64,000 nucleotides of DNA from Cynocephalus volans (taxonomy: Eukaryota > Chordata > Mammalia > Dermoptera > Cynocephalidae), in the NCBI RefSeq assembly GCF_027409185.1, contig NC_084464.1, positions 43,871,095 through 43,935,094 on the forward strand. The letters run 5' to 3'. Positions 1-11,322 of the stretch are shown here, piece by piece. The notes beneath the pieces were generated by a model. That model saw nothing but the letters and a program-made list of their open reading frames with translations, did no database searches and had not been told where the DNA came from. A program made the position numbers and the translations under genes. Position 1 is the first letter of the stretch; each line of letters begins with the position of its first letter.

Positions 1-49
1 TTGGTGTTATCAGCACCGCACTCTCCCGAGTGAGCCACGGGCCGGCCCC
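1..49 (-). mobile_element. CYN tRNA-Ile SINE, cut by window edge
   Basis: Family definition used for all CYN entries: dimers start GGGCCGGCCCGTGGCTCA, monomers GGCTGGCCGGTTAGCTCAG; both keep A-box-like TAGCTCAGTTGG and B-box-like GGTTCGGATCC of tRNA-Ile and end in an A-rich tail. This copy shows only the 5' end of a dimer, reversed. Confidence 0.85.
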
Positions 50-234
50 TCCTGTAGAAAATTGACTTCACCCTTTCATGCCATTTCTATCAACTTTTAC
101 TTTTTAAAAAAACTTTAAAATTTTGTATTTTTGTAGGTTGATTTGTGTCTGGGTAGTATGTATGAAGACTTCTATTTGCATAACACTTGACAATCACGGG
201 TGACAGTATCACATAGGAAATGTAAGGGACTGGA

Positions 235-420
235 GATTCTGGAGCCAGACTGAACACTTAGGGCTGTGTTAACTTTGGCTAAGTTACTTAGCCACTCTCA
301 CAATCTCCTCATTTGTAAATGGATAAGAGAGTACCTACCCTTATGGCATTGTTTAAAGATATCTAAATGCACTTAAAACAGTGCCTAGCACATAGCAAAC
401 CCTATTGAGCTATTAGCTAC
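235..420 (+). repeat. MIR SINE
   Basis: Decayed MIR in sense: TGGAGCCAGACTG, TAAGTTACTTAGCC and CAGTGCCTAGCACATAG in the expected order. Confidence 0.75.
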
Positions 421-534
421 AATTATATTATTCCAAATAGCTTAGTCTCTCACTTACTTAGCCTAGTCAGTATCTCACCTACTATTTCTTTCAAGTTTTT
501 TTTTAACCTACCATTTCTTTCTTTCTTTCTTTCT

Positions 535-624
535 TTTTTGAAAAGATGACTGGTAAGGGGATCTTAACCCTTGACTTGGTGTTATCAGCACCACACTCTC
601 CCGAGTAAGCCATGGGCCGGCCCC
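535..624 (-). mobile_element. CYN hybrid monomer
   Basis: The 3' half of a dimer's right unit is joined directly to the 5' half of its left unit at the shared GGTGTTATCAGCACCAC. Flanked by a CCATTTCTTTCTTT duplication (511-524, 623-636). Confidence 0.85.
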
Positions 625-954
625 ATTTCTTTCTTTTTTAACATCTCTTATTAGATGGTCAAGTTCATTTCTTGTCCCCAAGGGTCATCTTCATTCCCTT
701 GTCCTTCTTTGCATGGTCCAAGTCCTCCTCTGGTGCCATTCCCAGGTTTGGTGTATAAGATTGAGCTACAGACATGGTGAAGATGGTCACATGAACTTCT
801 TTTCCCTGGCACGGGAGTCACTGTCCAATCTTCCCCATCCTTGAGCTCTACAGCTTCCCCTGACACGGGTGATAGTGCTTTGATAAGACCTCCACCCCCA
901 AACACTATCTTTTTTCCACACCAGGAGTGGAGCAACTTCAGAAGTGACCAGTCC

Positions 955-1003
955 TCATGGGTTCGGATCCCTATACGAGTCAGCTGCCAAAACAAAAAAA
1001 AAG
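955..1003 (+). mobile_element. CYN fragment, 5'-truncated
   Basis: Only the B-box end GGGTTCGGATCC through the A-tail remains. Confidence 0.7.
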
Positions 1004-1321
1004 AAAATGTAACCAGTCTTCCCTCCCAACCCACCAGGCGGACTGCTGCACAGCTCTATAGTTACACTAGCAGAGACTGGCTTGCTACCTCAGGCAGCAC
1101 AGACAGTGAGCCACCCAAGGCCTGACCTCGGCCTGTCTCCTCAGGCCTCATTCCTGGAATCCTCACCGGCCAGCCAGTGTGCTCGCACCTCCAGGTGACA
1201 CCTCCACCCTGTCAGTTGCTCAGGCCAGAACCCTTGGAATCTGACTCCTATCCTGTTCTCACCTGTTATATCCAATTTGTGAGGACATCATGCTGGTTGT
1301 ACCTTAAAACTAACACCAGAG

Positions 1322-1492
1322 GGCCGGCCTGTGGCTCACTCGGGAGAGTGTGGTGCTGATAACACCAAGGCCACGGGTTTGGATCCCATATAGGGATGGC
1401 CGGTTAGCTCACTGGGTGAGCGTGGTGCTGACAACACCAAGTCAAGGGTTAAGATCCCCTTACCGGTCATCTTTAAAAAAAATAAAATAAAA
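1322..1492 (+). mobile_element. CYN dimer
   Basis: Complete dimer with a 10-bp target duplication TAACACCAGA at 1311-1320 and 1493-1502. Confidence 0.9.
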
Positions 1493-2313
1493 TAACACCA
1501 GAACCTGACTGCATCTCATACTTCCACTGCTACTCCATCCTGCTGGGAGCCACCTCCGGCTCTCATCTGGACAACTGCACCTAGACAATTGCAACGGCCT
1601 CCTGACTGGTCTCCCAGCTTTCATCTTACCTTGTTATAGTCTATCTGCCGACAACAGCCAGAGGGTTCCTTCCAAATCAGAAGTTGGTCATGTCCCTCTG
1701 CTCAGAATCCTGCAATGGCTCCCATTTCACTCAGAGTAAAAGCTTAAGTCCTTACAAGGTCCTCCCTGTCTGGCTCTGTCATCTTTCTGATCTCATCTCC
1801 TACCTTCCACTCTGCTTTAGCCACACAGCAGAAAGCCAGGAGCTGGTGGGAGCTCTCCTGTCAATGTTCAGGGAGTAGAGTTCTGCCCACTGGCTGGGGT
1901 CATAGCCACATGCCTTGGTGGGGTACACCCAGTCCTGCACCAAAAGAGCTCATGGATGTAATTTGTACCATTTGGGTCATGAAGAAACCCTAGAGCCCAG
2001 AAGGAAAAACTGTTTTGGACGTTGCTTGTGGCAATGTAACAGTTAGTTCCTTTGGAAAACAACTTGGCTACATATACTAAACCCAGCATTTTTACTTCTG
2101 GTAATACACCCTAAACAAACTCACATGCGTATACAAGGATTAATGTACGTGAAAGTCCTTGGCAGTACTGTTCATAATGGGGAACCCCCATCCCCCAAAT
2201 GTTCTCTAATGGGAAAATGAATTAATTGTGGTATTCTTGTATTTATAAAATACAATGCCATAGAACAATAACATATTACACACAGCAGTGGTGTGACTAA
2301 TAGACCAGCACAG

Positions 2314-2413
2314 AGTTTTTTGTTTTGGCAGCTGGCCAGTAAGGGGATCCAAACCCTTGACCTTGGCATTATCAGTACAGTGCTCTAACCAAGTGAGCAA
2401 ACAGGCGAGCCCA
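2314..2413 (-). mobile_element. CYN monomer
   Basis: Monomer in reverse with T-rich start and GGCAGCTGGCCAGTAAGGGG. Confidence 0.85.
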
Positions 2414-3663
2414 CCAGTGTGGATTAATCTGACAAACTTTTTTTTTCTTCTTTTTTTTAATCTGACAAATTTAATGTTAAGAAAAAGAGCAAGTCACAAA
2501 AGCATACATAGATGGTATGTATTCACAGGCTGGTCCAGGTGCAGTGATGTTTACAACTAATTGATCATAAACCAGTTATGGATTTCTTTGTTCCTTCTCC
2601 ATTTCTGCTGCTTCACTTGACTAGCCTTAAAAAATAAAATAAAATAAATAAATAAATGAAAACATTCACAACTAAATATATTGCTTAGAGTTAAGTGTGA
2701 TATAGTAAAAGAAGAAAGAAATGCATAGAATTGCTAAATACTAGTTCAAGATAGTAGTTACCTGTGACAAGAGGGTGGCTGTGACAAGAGGGTGGGTAGG
2801 CAGAGTGGTACAGACAGGGAGGTGTACACAGGGTCTCCACGGGAGCTCATTGTACAATTTTTTATGTTTTTTTCTCTTTTCTATCAAAAGACAGCAAGAA
2901 TAGAACTTATATTTTTGTGTGTCTGAAATATTTCTTAGTGACTTAAAAACATGGTTTGGGTCTTGTGATTCCCAAAGGGCTGAGCAAAAGCAAAAGTTAA
3001 ACCACCCCACTTGGCCACCTCCAGACTCCAGAGCTCACACATGGAGCTCCCATGGAAGACAACCATTCTGAAGAAGAGCCAGAATCCAAAACACAGGGAA
3101 ATCCAATCCTAGGGGAACGCATCAACAGGTGCAATAGTAGGTGACTTCACAGCTAAGAAACTCAGACAATAGAGCACACTCAGTAGAGTAAGGAGGTTGA
3201 AGATGTTCAAAGAGATAAAGAAAAGGATTAAGTCCATTGCATACAAACAGGACATCACAAAGAAAGAGTAGGTGGATTTGAAGAAGAAATGAAAACAAGC
3301 AGAAATTCTAGAATTGAAATAAACAAGTAAATATATAAGAAGCACGATAAACAACAGGCCAACTGAATGGAGAATCCATGAACTGGGAGAAGAAATCACC
3401 CATAACGTGGAGTAGAGAAATCAGAGATGACATGAAATGGAAGTGTTGAAACATGAAGGATGGAATGAGTTGCTCCAAACTTTGGTGATGCTTGTTTAGA
3501 GCTGCTCTCACCACGCTGTTTTGCTATATGCAGAACAGCCATAGGTGCCATCTTGAGCTCTGCCCAATAGCATGGGGGCATCTGGCTTTCAGTGTCTCAG
3601 GCCCATTTATTGGTTTGTTTATTGTAGTACTTTCTTTCCCATTAACATCCTACTTTCCCATGA

Positions 3664-3708
3664 TTTTTTTTTTTTTTTTTTTGGCCAGAGGCCTGTACAG
3701 GGCCGTGA
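3664..3708 (-). mobile_element. CYN fragment with long oligo(T)
   Basis: Oligo(T) followed by GGCCTGTACAGGG only; 5'-truncated monomer. Confidence 0.6.
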
Positions 3709-3759
3709 TTGTTTTTTGATCTTTGTTTTACTTCTCAAAGAACAGGAAAACAAATTATT

Positions 3760-3923
3760 CTTTTTTTAAAAAAGATGACTGGTAAGGGGATCTTAACCCT
3801 TGACTTAGTGTTGTCAGCACCACGTTCACCCATTGGGCTAACCAGCCATCCCTATATGGGATCAGAACCCGTGGCCTTGGTGTTATCAGTCCCACACTCT
3901 CCCGAGTGAGCCACGGGCCAGTC
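3760..3923 (-). mobile_element. CYN dimer
   Basis: Complete reversed dimer with a perfect 14-bp duplication GAAAACAAATTATT (3746-3759 and 3924-3937). Confidence 0.92.
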
Positions 3924-4063
3924 GAAAACAAATTATTATAAGGGTTAAAGTACATGCTGACTCTTAAAATGTTAAATTTTATTGCCCCCAGGCAGGTGAA
4001 CCTCAGGTGGAAGTGGGTCACATTCTAGGCTGGCTATTGCCTGTCATTAAGCCATTAAATTCT

Positions 4064-4200
4064 TTTTTTTTTTTTTTTTTCCCTTGACCTGCACTCAGCC
4101 AGTGAGTGCACGGGTCATTCCTATATAGGATCTGAACCCGCGGCGGGAGCGTCGCCACGTTCCCAGCGCAGCACTCTACCGAGTGCGCCACGGGCTCGGC
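4064..4200 (-). mobile_element. CYN-like SINE, divergent subfamily
   Basis: Shares CACTCGGTAGAGTG and CCTATATAGG but carries a unique GC-rich middle (CGCGGCGGGAGCGTCGCC) and lacks the usual second unit. 12-bp duplication CCATTAAATTCT on both sides. Confidence 0.8.
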
Positions 4201-4417
4201 CCATTAAATTCTAAAGAATGTAGTAAACATAAAGATGTCAGCCAGTAATCCCCAATTATGTGCTGATATCAGGTAATAATCTGGGAGAGCACCTTGTAAC
4301 AATAGCGGTACCACCCTGGATCATGGAGCCCTGCCAGCACCCAGCACCACCCAGGGAAGGGCTGTGCTGCACACTGGGTTGATTTCTTCTAAAAGAGCCT
4401 GAGCAATTGTTATAAAA

Positions 4418-4960
4418 AAAATACTTCTTAAACTTTATATTACAAAACTTTTAAAACAGTAGGAAAAATAGTATGAAGTACACCCATATACACACCACTT
4501 AAATCCAACAACTGTTAATATTTTTCCATATTTGAAAATATGGCAAAAAAAAAAATTAAATTTGTATGTGTATTTTTTTTTTTTTTTTTTTAAAAGATGA
4601 CCGGTAAGGGGATCTTAACCCTTGACTTGGTGTGGTCAGCACCACGCTCACCCAGTGAGCGAACCGGCCATCCGTATATGGGATCCGAACCCAGGGCCTT
4701 GGTGTTATTAGCACCGCACTCTCCCGAGTGAGCCACGGGCCGGCCCATATGTTTTTATGTACATTTGCCAGGCTGGTTTCAAAGTAAACTACAGAGATCA
4801 TGACATTTTATCTCATAATACTTGCGTATGAATTTCCAAAAAATAAGGATGTTCATCTATTTATCTCCAATACTACTATCATACCTAAAGAAACGAATTC
4901 CCTAATACTATTTAATACTTGACATTCAAGTTTTTTCAAGTGTTCCCAAAATGTCTTTCT
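4418..4960 (-). repeat. L1-like remnant, split by CYN
   Basis: AT-rich sequence with the pattern of old L1 antisense DNA; similar in kind to that at 63.6 kb. Family not certain. Confidence 0.45.
4573..4745 (-). mobile_element. CYN dimer
   Basis: Reversed dimer inserted into an L1-like remnant. Confidence 0.9.
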
Positions 4961-4967
4961 GTGTTTT

Positions 4968-5066
4968 TTTTTTGGTTTTTGGCAGCTGGACTGTACAGGG
5001 AGCAAACCCTGAGCCTTAGTGTGTTATCAGCCCCACACTCTAACTACCTGAGCTAATTGGCCAGCC
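4968..5066 (-). mobile_element. CYN monomer
   Basis: Reversed monomer; CCAAAATGT-like flank on the left and CTAAAATGT on the right suggest its target duplication. Confidence 0.8.
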
Positions 5067-5106
5067 CTAAAATGTTTCAAAAGAAAGGAAGAAAAAAACC
5101 TCCATA

Positions 5107-5205
5107 AGCCTGGCCAGTTAGCTCAGGTGGTTAGAGTGTGGTGCTGATACCAAGAGTACTACCTGTACCGGCCAGTTGCCAAAAAACAAAAAACCAAAAA
5201 ACCCC
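5107..5205 (+). mobile_element. CYN monomer
   Basis: GCCTGGCCAGTTAGCTCAGG start with A/C-rich tail; small internal deletion near the anticodon-like arm. Confidence 0.8.
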
Positions 5206-5385
5206 CAACATTTTGTACAATAGTGATGGGTATTTGTTTTGTGGATGGCCAGTGCAGAATTTTTTTTTTTTTTTTAAGGACAATATCTGATCATGGATCA
5301 AGCACTGTATCTTACTATTGCATCTTATTGTTAAGTGTTTCGATTCTAGGACAACCCCCTACTTTCTTGTTGCTGTGATGTTGAT

Positions 5386-5488
5386 CTTTTTTTTTTTTTT
5401 TTTTTAAAGATGACCGGTAAGGGGATCTTAACCCTTGACTTCGTGTTGTCAACACCATGGTCTCCCAAGTGAGCCATGGGCCAGCCCC
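5386..5488 (-). mobile_element. CYN hybrid monomer
   Basis: Same half-and-half structure as the copy at 0.54 kb, with no clear target duplication. Confidence 0.85.
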
Positions 5489-5571
5489 TGAAACATTAAT
5501 TATTAAGCATAAGTTTAAGTTTATATACTTTGACATCTTGCTTTATGTGGTATAGAAAAATTAAATATTTA

Positions 5572-5658
5572 TATATTTGGCAGCTGGCCTGTACAGGAAT
5601 CAAACCCTGGACCTTTGTGTTATAAACACCATGCTGTAACCACCTGAGCTAACTGGCC
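5572..5658 (-). mobile_element. CYN monomer
   Basis: Reversed monomer between near-identical ATAGAAAAATTAAATATTTA and ATAGAAAAGCTAAATATCTT flanks. Confidence 0.85.
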
Positions 5659-5689
5659 ATAGAAAAGCTAAATATCTTTAGATCTCTTT

Positions 5690-5780
5690 TATTTTTTGGC
5701 AGCTGGCCAGTATGGGGATCCGAATCCTTGACCTTGGTGTTATAACACCGTGCTCTAACCAACTGAGCTAACCAGCTAAG
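5690..5780 (-). mobile_element. CYN monomer
   Basis: Reversed monomer, TTTTTTGGCAGCTGGCCAGT start. Confidence 0.85.
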
Positions 5781-6118
5781 TCCAATATATTTATATCTCT
5801 TAAAAACAATTGAGAAAACATATCTTTTCAGATATTAGGAAATGGTAGTTATCTACAAATATTGATACGAAACAGTTAAAAATTGTTGCTCACTGTGTTT
5901 TTCATTGAAAATTAGGGTTACTAAGAGTTGAAAATTGTAGCTAATATACGTAATTAAAACTACTAGATATGAGAGAAAATTCTGTACACAGAGTGTGTTA
6001 GGAATGTAGGACATGTTTTTGGTGAAGTTTATAAGAAAGGCACGAGAATGTGGGGTATGGTAAAGGAAAAGTAATTTTGTCTAGTTTAAAGGTATTTATT
6101 TATTTATTTATTTGTTTA

Positions 6119-6281
6119 ATTTTTTTAAAAGATGACTGGTAAGGGGATCTTAATCCTTGACTTGGTGTTGTCAGCACCACGCTCACCCAGTGAGCTAACT
6201 GGCCATCCCTATATGGGATCCGAACCCGTGGCCTTGGTGTTATCAGCACCACATTCTCCCAAGTGAACAACAGACCAGCCC
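6119..6281 (-). mobile_element. CYN dimer, first of adjacent pair
   Basis: Reversed dimer. The outer duplication TAGTTTAAAGGTATTTA lies before this copy and after the next one. Confidence 0.9.
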
Positions 6282-6300
6282 CAATTTTATTTATTTATTT

Positions 6301-6458
6301 TAAAAGATGACCAGTAAGGGGATCTTAACCTTTGGCTTGGTGCTGTCAGCTCCACGCTCAGCCAGTGAGCTAACCGGCCATCCCTATATAGGGATCAGAA
6401 CCCGTGGCCTATGGTGTTATCAGCACCACACTCTCCCGAGTGAGCCATGGGCTGGCCC
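6301..6458 (-). mobile_element. CYN dimer, second of adjacent pair
   Basis: Reversed dimer separated from its neighbour by about 20 bp of TTTATTTATTTA only. Confidence 0.9.
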
Positions 6459-6585
6459 CTAGTTTAAAGGTATTTAAAGGATGTTTCAAGTTGAAGAAAT
6501 AGAAAGGAATGTTATAGACAAAAACTGAATGGATATAGTTGGGAAAAAGTTGTAAAAGGTTATAAAAGGTTTATGGAGATCTCAG

Positions 6586-6756
6586 GGCCCGCCCGTGGCT
6601 CACTCGGGAGAGTGTGGTGCTGATAACACCAAGGCCACGGGTTTGGATCCCTATATAGGGATGGCCGGTTAGCTCAATTGGACAGCGTGGTGCTGACAAT
6701 ACCAAGTCAAGGGTTAAGATCCCCTTACCGGTCATCTTTAAAAAAAAGAAAGAAAG
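6586..6756 (+). mobile_element. CYN dimer
   Basis: Complete forward dimer ending in AAAGAAAGAAAG, next to a MaLR-type LTR. Confidence 0.9.
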
Positions 6757-6778
6757 AATTCTCGTCTTGTGTGGTTGT

Positions 6779-7152
6779 AGTAGTCCATTTCTGTTGCTTG
6801 TAACAAGATACATGGAACTGGGCAATTTATAAGAAAATGAAATTTATTGCTTACAGTTTCTGAGGCTGGGAAGTCCAAAGTCCAATGAACACATCCGGTG
6901 GTGGTGACAGTGACCCCACCTTACATTGCAAGAAGGTGGAAGCAGAGAGAGAGAAACTAATCTCCTCATTCACTCTCTTTTTAAAGCCCTCAGAACCACG
7001 TCCCTGACCACCATTATTAATCCATTTACTACAGCATGGTCCTACAATCTAATCACCTCTTCAAGGCCCCACTTTTCAATTACCATAATAGGATTTCCCA
7101 CCCTCAACAGTTACAGTGGGGTTAAGTTTTGGGGGGACATTCAACCCAAGAA
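6779..7152 (-). mobile_element. MaLR-type (MST/MLT1-like) solo LTR
   Basis: Reverse of the LTR found at 55.1 and 56.2 kb: GTTGCTTGTAACAAGATAC, TTTATTGCTTACAGTTTCTG, GGCTGGGAAGTCCAAAGTCC, then CTCTTCAAGGCCCCAC. No internal retroviral sequence. Confidence 0.7.
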
Positions 7153-7839
7153 AGTGGTCAAAACTGATTGAGATTGAATGGATTTGTTTATGAGGTTTTA
7201 TTAAAATTGGTTCAAAAAATTTGGTTTTCTCTTTTAAACGAGATTTTTGTGTAATATTGATAATAGACAGTAAAAAATTTTGTTCATCTTTTGATTAAAC
7301 TGTAGGAAAAAAAAGTGGGAGAGGATGGGAAATAGATTCTGTGCCTTCATTGGGTCTTTTGATCACTTGGGAGAGCTGGGTTTGAGATTTAAGGGTTTTT
7401 TTCCCCCAAAATATGTAACTTATTTATTTTTTCCGAAAATGTGTAACTTTATATTTGTATGAATGAGTTATTCATATGTGTTCCAAAATTGTATGAAATT
7501 CCTAAAATTCTATGTCTTGTTATATGTTATCAGTCACGGTTACAGCTGTTATGAAGAATTGTTGTAGGTCATGGAAATAACCAAATTCCCTTGTCAATTT
7601 TGCCCTTAACCATGGCTATTTTAAGACTTGTTGTTCATATTTACTTGCTTTATTTCGTTGCTTTTTTTCTGAAGGCTCTTTGCAAATCCTAATGTGTTGT
7701 TTCTGAAAGGATGTTCATGGAAAGAATGAAAGGAGTTCTGACAAATATAGGTTTATGACAACTTTGAAATTATTCCATTGGACTTGGTAAAAACTCCAGA
7801 ACTCTAGTGGAAAACCTGGACTCTTAAAATTGCTAACCT

Positions 7840-7934
7840 AGGCTGGCTGGTTAGCTCAGTTGGTTAGAGCGTGGTGCTCACTAAGGTCTGGGGTTCCATT
7901 CCTGCACCGGCCAGCCACCAAAATAAATTTTTTA
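7840..7934 (+). mobile_element. CYN monomer
   Basis: Forward monomer flanked by AAATTGCTAACCT / AAATTGCTATCCT. Confidence 0.88.
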
Positions 7935-8392
7935 AATTGCTATCCTCATGTCAAAAGTAGAACAAGAATTAATTATGTGGGACTTAACTATTAAAGGACT
8001 GAAATAACTTTTTTATGATTTTTTTATTTGAAACATTGCTATTCTTTTTGCTGGTTTTCCAGATTAAAGAAGACTTTTTTCCTTTCTTTCCTTCTTTTGG
8101 GCTATCTATAACTTTACACCAATTTGGTAAAGTATACTTTTGTGAACAAAATTAAAACATTCATCTCTCTCTTTATCTGACCCCTCCAGGATTTTGAAAC
8201 TATTCATGAGTATTCTTATTTTATGGCAATATAGTAATTTGCATAAATTCAATATGAATCTATTTTCTTTCGTAACAGGACAAAGTTGGAGACTCTGGTT
8301 ATTCTACCAAGTCTTTGACTGGAATGTCATATTTTCATATATGACTAGACTGCTTTGAGAGATTAAGATTGACTTTACAAAGCCAACAGATT

Positions 8393-8446
8393 GTAACACC
8401 AAGGTCAAGGGTTTGGATCCCCATACTGGCCAGCCGCCAAAAATAA
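8393..8446 (+). mobile_element. CYN 5'-truncated insertion
   Basis: Only the 3' half (from AACACCAAGGTCAAGG) is present, yet AAAGCCAACAGA duplicates flank it. Confidence 0.85.
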
Positions 8447-9057
8447 AGCCAACAGACTTAGAAAATGACTGGCCTGGTACTCTATCTACATCCTTACAAG
8501 GTTCCTGGCCTTGAGGTGAGTAAAGAATGTCATTTTCTGACAGGCCCAAGAACCTCATGCCATACTGGGGACTTTGCAAAGGAAAGAATTCACCCAATTT
8601 GTACAGGCATTACAGTCTTTGGATTGGTTTCTTAAGCCTGGAGATACTTTTAAAAGCCTAGTCTGAGATTCCTTATGAAGTCCCAGCAAAGCCAACTTAA
8701 AGAGTCTTACTTATAGTAAGTAGTAATAGTGCACTTAAGAGCACTATTCTTACTGTTCTTTATGCAAATAATAAAGCCAAAGACTAAAGTAATTTTGCAA
8801 ACAAATTAGTCTTGTTGTAAATGTCTTTGGTAGAAAGGGGGAACCAGAGAGAGGAAAATCATATTTCAGAAGAAAACTATAAAAAAAAAAGAAGAAAACT
8901 ATAGTGCATCTGTTATTAGATTCTAGCCCTGTCCATTATTTTTGAATTTTTTCCTATCTGGATTCAATCCTGAATTTTTAATTTCCTTCAATATCTGGCT
9001 GTGACTCTCCAGACTAATGTTTTGAGTTTTTCTCCTTCTGACTTGGAATCACTAGAA

Positions 9058-9161
9058 TTTTTTTGGTGTGTGTGTACGTGGCTGGCCTGTATGGGGATCT
9101 GAACCCTTGATCTACGTGTTATAACATCGCACTCTAACCAACTGAGCTAACTGGCCATCCT
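9058..9161 (-). mobile_element. CYN monomer
   Basis: Reversed monomer with GAATCACTAGAA duplicated on both sides. Confidence 0.88.
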
Positions 9162-9616
9162 AGAATCACTAGAAATTAAAGCTACATTTTTGCTAAGGCC
9201 CTGCAGGCTGAAGCAAGTCAACTTGGCTTTGAAGAAAAATCACCTTTAATGATAAACTTTATGAATGCAAACTGCAATCCAGAAAAATCTGTCAGGTTGC
9301 CACTACAAGCCTACTCTAATTGAAGATGCTTCAGAGACTCTAGAAAAACTAGTTCAAAGACTACTCCAGACATTAAGTGTTGTTTTTTTCTTTGGTCTGA
9401 TAGAAAGATCTCTTATGAAATATGTGGGTGCTTGCACCATATAGAGACCTAGCCTTGATGGAAGCTCATCTACTGTGACACTTCCTGGAATGAGCACAAC
9501 AGTTTAACTGAACTGACCTATCCTGAGGACTAAGAGACCAACACAAGAAAATATGAAACATTGTACTCAAATTTGTTTTCTTTTCTGCTTGTTCCAATCT
9601 ATGTTTTCTCTTTTGC

Positions 9617-9664
9617 CTTTTTTTTTTTTTTTTTTTTTGGCAGCTGGCCTGTACAGGGATTTGC
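9617..9664 (-). mobile_element. CYN fragment
   Basis: Oligo(T) then GGCAGCTGGCCTGTACAGGG only. Confidence 0.75.
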
Positions 9665-9779
9665 CTATCTCTTATCTCAAAACATCGAACCCAAATCTCT
9701 CCAAAGCTACCAATCCTATTTCAACATGAAAAACTTTCCAAAAAATTAAAGTTTCAAAAGGGTGTAGGGGGCCAGGGAA

Positions 9780-10300
9780 AGCTTCCTCCTCACTCTTGAA
9801 GACTCACGAAAAATCACTGACAGATTCAGATGAATATGAAGAAAGGCATAACAAATCCCATTATTTTAAGTTGCTGGAAGGGGGCAATGCATGGGGTCAT
9901 GGCAAGAGAGTGACTTCCCAGTAACCAAATGGGGTACAGAAACTTATATACCAGTTCTTCATAGGGGTGTGGGGAAAGGGAAATGTGGACAATTCTCTGA
10001 GGGACCAAAAATGACTGAATGGAATTTGAATGACAGGCAGACATTATCTTGTGAAAAGGTCTGTCCAGGTGTGGTGACCTCCTAGTCTCTCCAGTCCCTC
10101 CAAGTGTTGTTCTCTCCTGGTTATCCGATGAGGTTCCTAGGAAGGGGATCTTAATTACATGTCTTTTGGAAAGCTACCTTAGTCAGATAAAGTAATTCCA
10201 GAGAAAGTTCCTCTCTGGGGTTGGGATGAGGGGAGCAAGACAAGGCTAGAGGGACCTTGATTCTGAGGCCTTTCAATTTTTAAATCACTCAGCAAGCCAA
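9780..10300. other. Unassigned repeat-like block
   Basis: Lower AT content than its flanks and phrases such as GGAAGGGGATCTTAATTACA that look retroviral-LTR-like, but I cannot assign a family. No gene. Confidence 0.3.
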
Positions 10301-10552
10301 AGCACCATAATTTGGCTGCTGATCCAGGTGGCACTCACCAGGCTGTAGTTTGCAAAGTCCACTTTGTTCCATGTGTACAAATGAACTCTATACCTTCCCT
10401 TTCAGTCTCCTGCCACTACTCACAATTCCTTCTTTGTATTAAAAGAAAAAAAATAAAACTGGAAAAAGAAAGGTTCTTCATCCCTTTCTGCACCCCTGAC
10501 ATATAACTTATATTACCTGGAAACTGGAATTTGCTTAAAAGAGTTGAGTTCT

Positions 10553-10726
10553 TCTTTTTTTTTTTTTTTTTAAAGATGACCGATAAGGGGATCTTAACCC
10601 TTGACTTGGTGTTCTCAGCACCACGCTCTCCCAGGTGAGCTAACTGGCCATCCCTATATAGGGGTCTGAACCCGTGGCCTTGGTGTTATCAGCACCACAC
10701 TCTCCCAAGTGAGCCACTGGCTGGCC
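10553..10726 (-). mobile_element. CYN dimer
   Basis: Reversed dimer with AAAAGAGTT flanks on both sides. Confidence 0.9.
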
Positions 10727-10744
10727 CAAAAGAGTTAAGGGTTC

Positions 10745-10925
10745 TAACTATTGTTTTCAAACTTGATCAGCCTTAACAATCACCAGGAGGGTTTGTTAAT
10801 GCACTTGTTGCGGGGCTCCTCCCCAGAGGTTCAGATTCCATAGGTCTGTGGGGGAGGTCAAGCATTTCTAGCAGGGTCCCAGGTAGTGCTGTGGCCCATC
10901 CTGGGACACTTAAGAACCACTGGCC
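10745..10925 (-). repeat. MER5-like hAT DNA transposon remnant
   Basis: Ends AAGAACCACTGG and contains AACAATCACCAGGAGGGTTTGT, typical of MER5A/B. Confidence 0.7.
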
Positions 10926-11232
10926 TAGCTCCCTAATCATCCTGGGCTTGCCCTTCCTTATGTATTAAAATGCCCACCACATGCTAGGTGTTGTGGCAGG
11001 CATTCATGATGCCCAGGTAAACAGGGCAGGTTTGGTCCCTATCAGCTCTTGTGGTTATTGGTTTCCATAGACACTAATTCTTCCTGACATTTTCTCTTTT
11101 GAGATTTTTCTTTAGTGTTTTGAAATCTATTCTTCCTAAGTCTAGGCTAAATGTCTAAGAAAATGTTTCTCAGCATGTAGGTCAGAGACCCCAGCATTAG
11201 AACCTCCTGCAGTTCCTTTTAAAAATGCCAAC

Positions 11233-11322
11233 TCTGGCTGGCCGGTTATCTCCATTGGTTAGAGCATGGTGTTCTAGCACCAAAGTCAAGGGTTTTGATC
11301 CCTTTACTGGCCAGCCACCACC
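11233..11322 (+). mobile_element. CYN monomer
   Basis: Forward monomer, CTGGCTGGCCGGTTATCTCC start, inserted in a MER5-like fragment. Confidence 0.85.

Larger units (their letters stand above)
7160..9780. other. Gene-free AT-rich stretch
   Basis: No coding exon, RNA gene or clear element apart from the CYN copies listed inside it. Composition suggests unclassified decayed repeats. Confidence 0.5.

Noticed and set aside
651-1034. 127-aa minus-strand frame with somewhat protein-like text
   Set aside because: Its N-terminal part is a CYN fragment, there is no recognisable domain, and an open frame of this size can occur by chance.
7840-7925. tRNA-Ile-like sequences (here and in every CYN copy)
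   Set aside because: A- and B-box motifs are kept, but the copies have A-tails and target duplications and no intact cloverleaf; they are SINEs, not tRNA genes.
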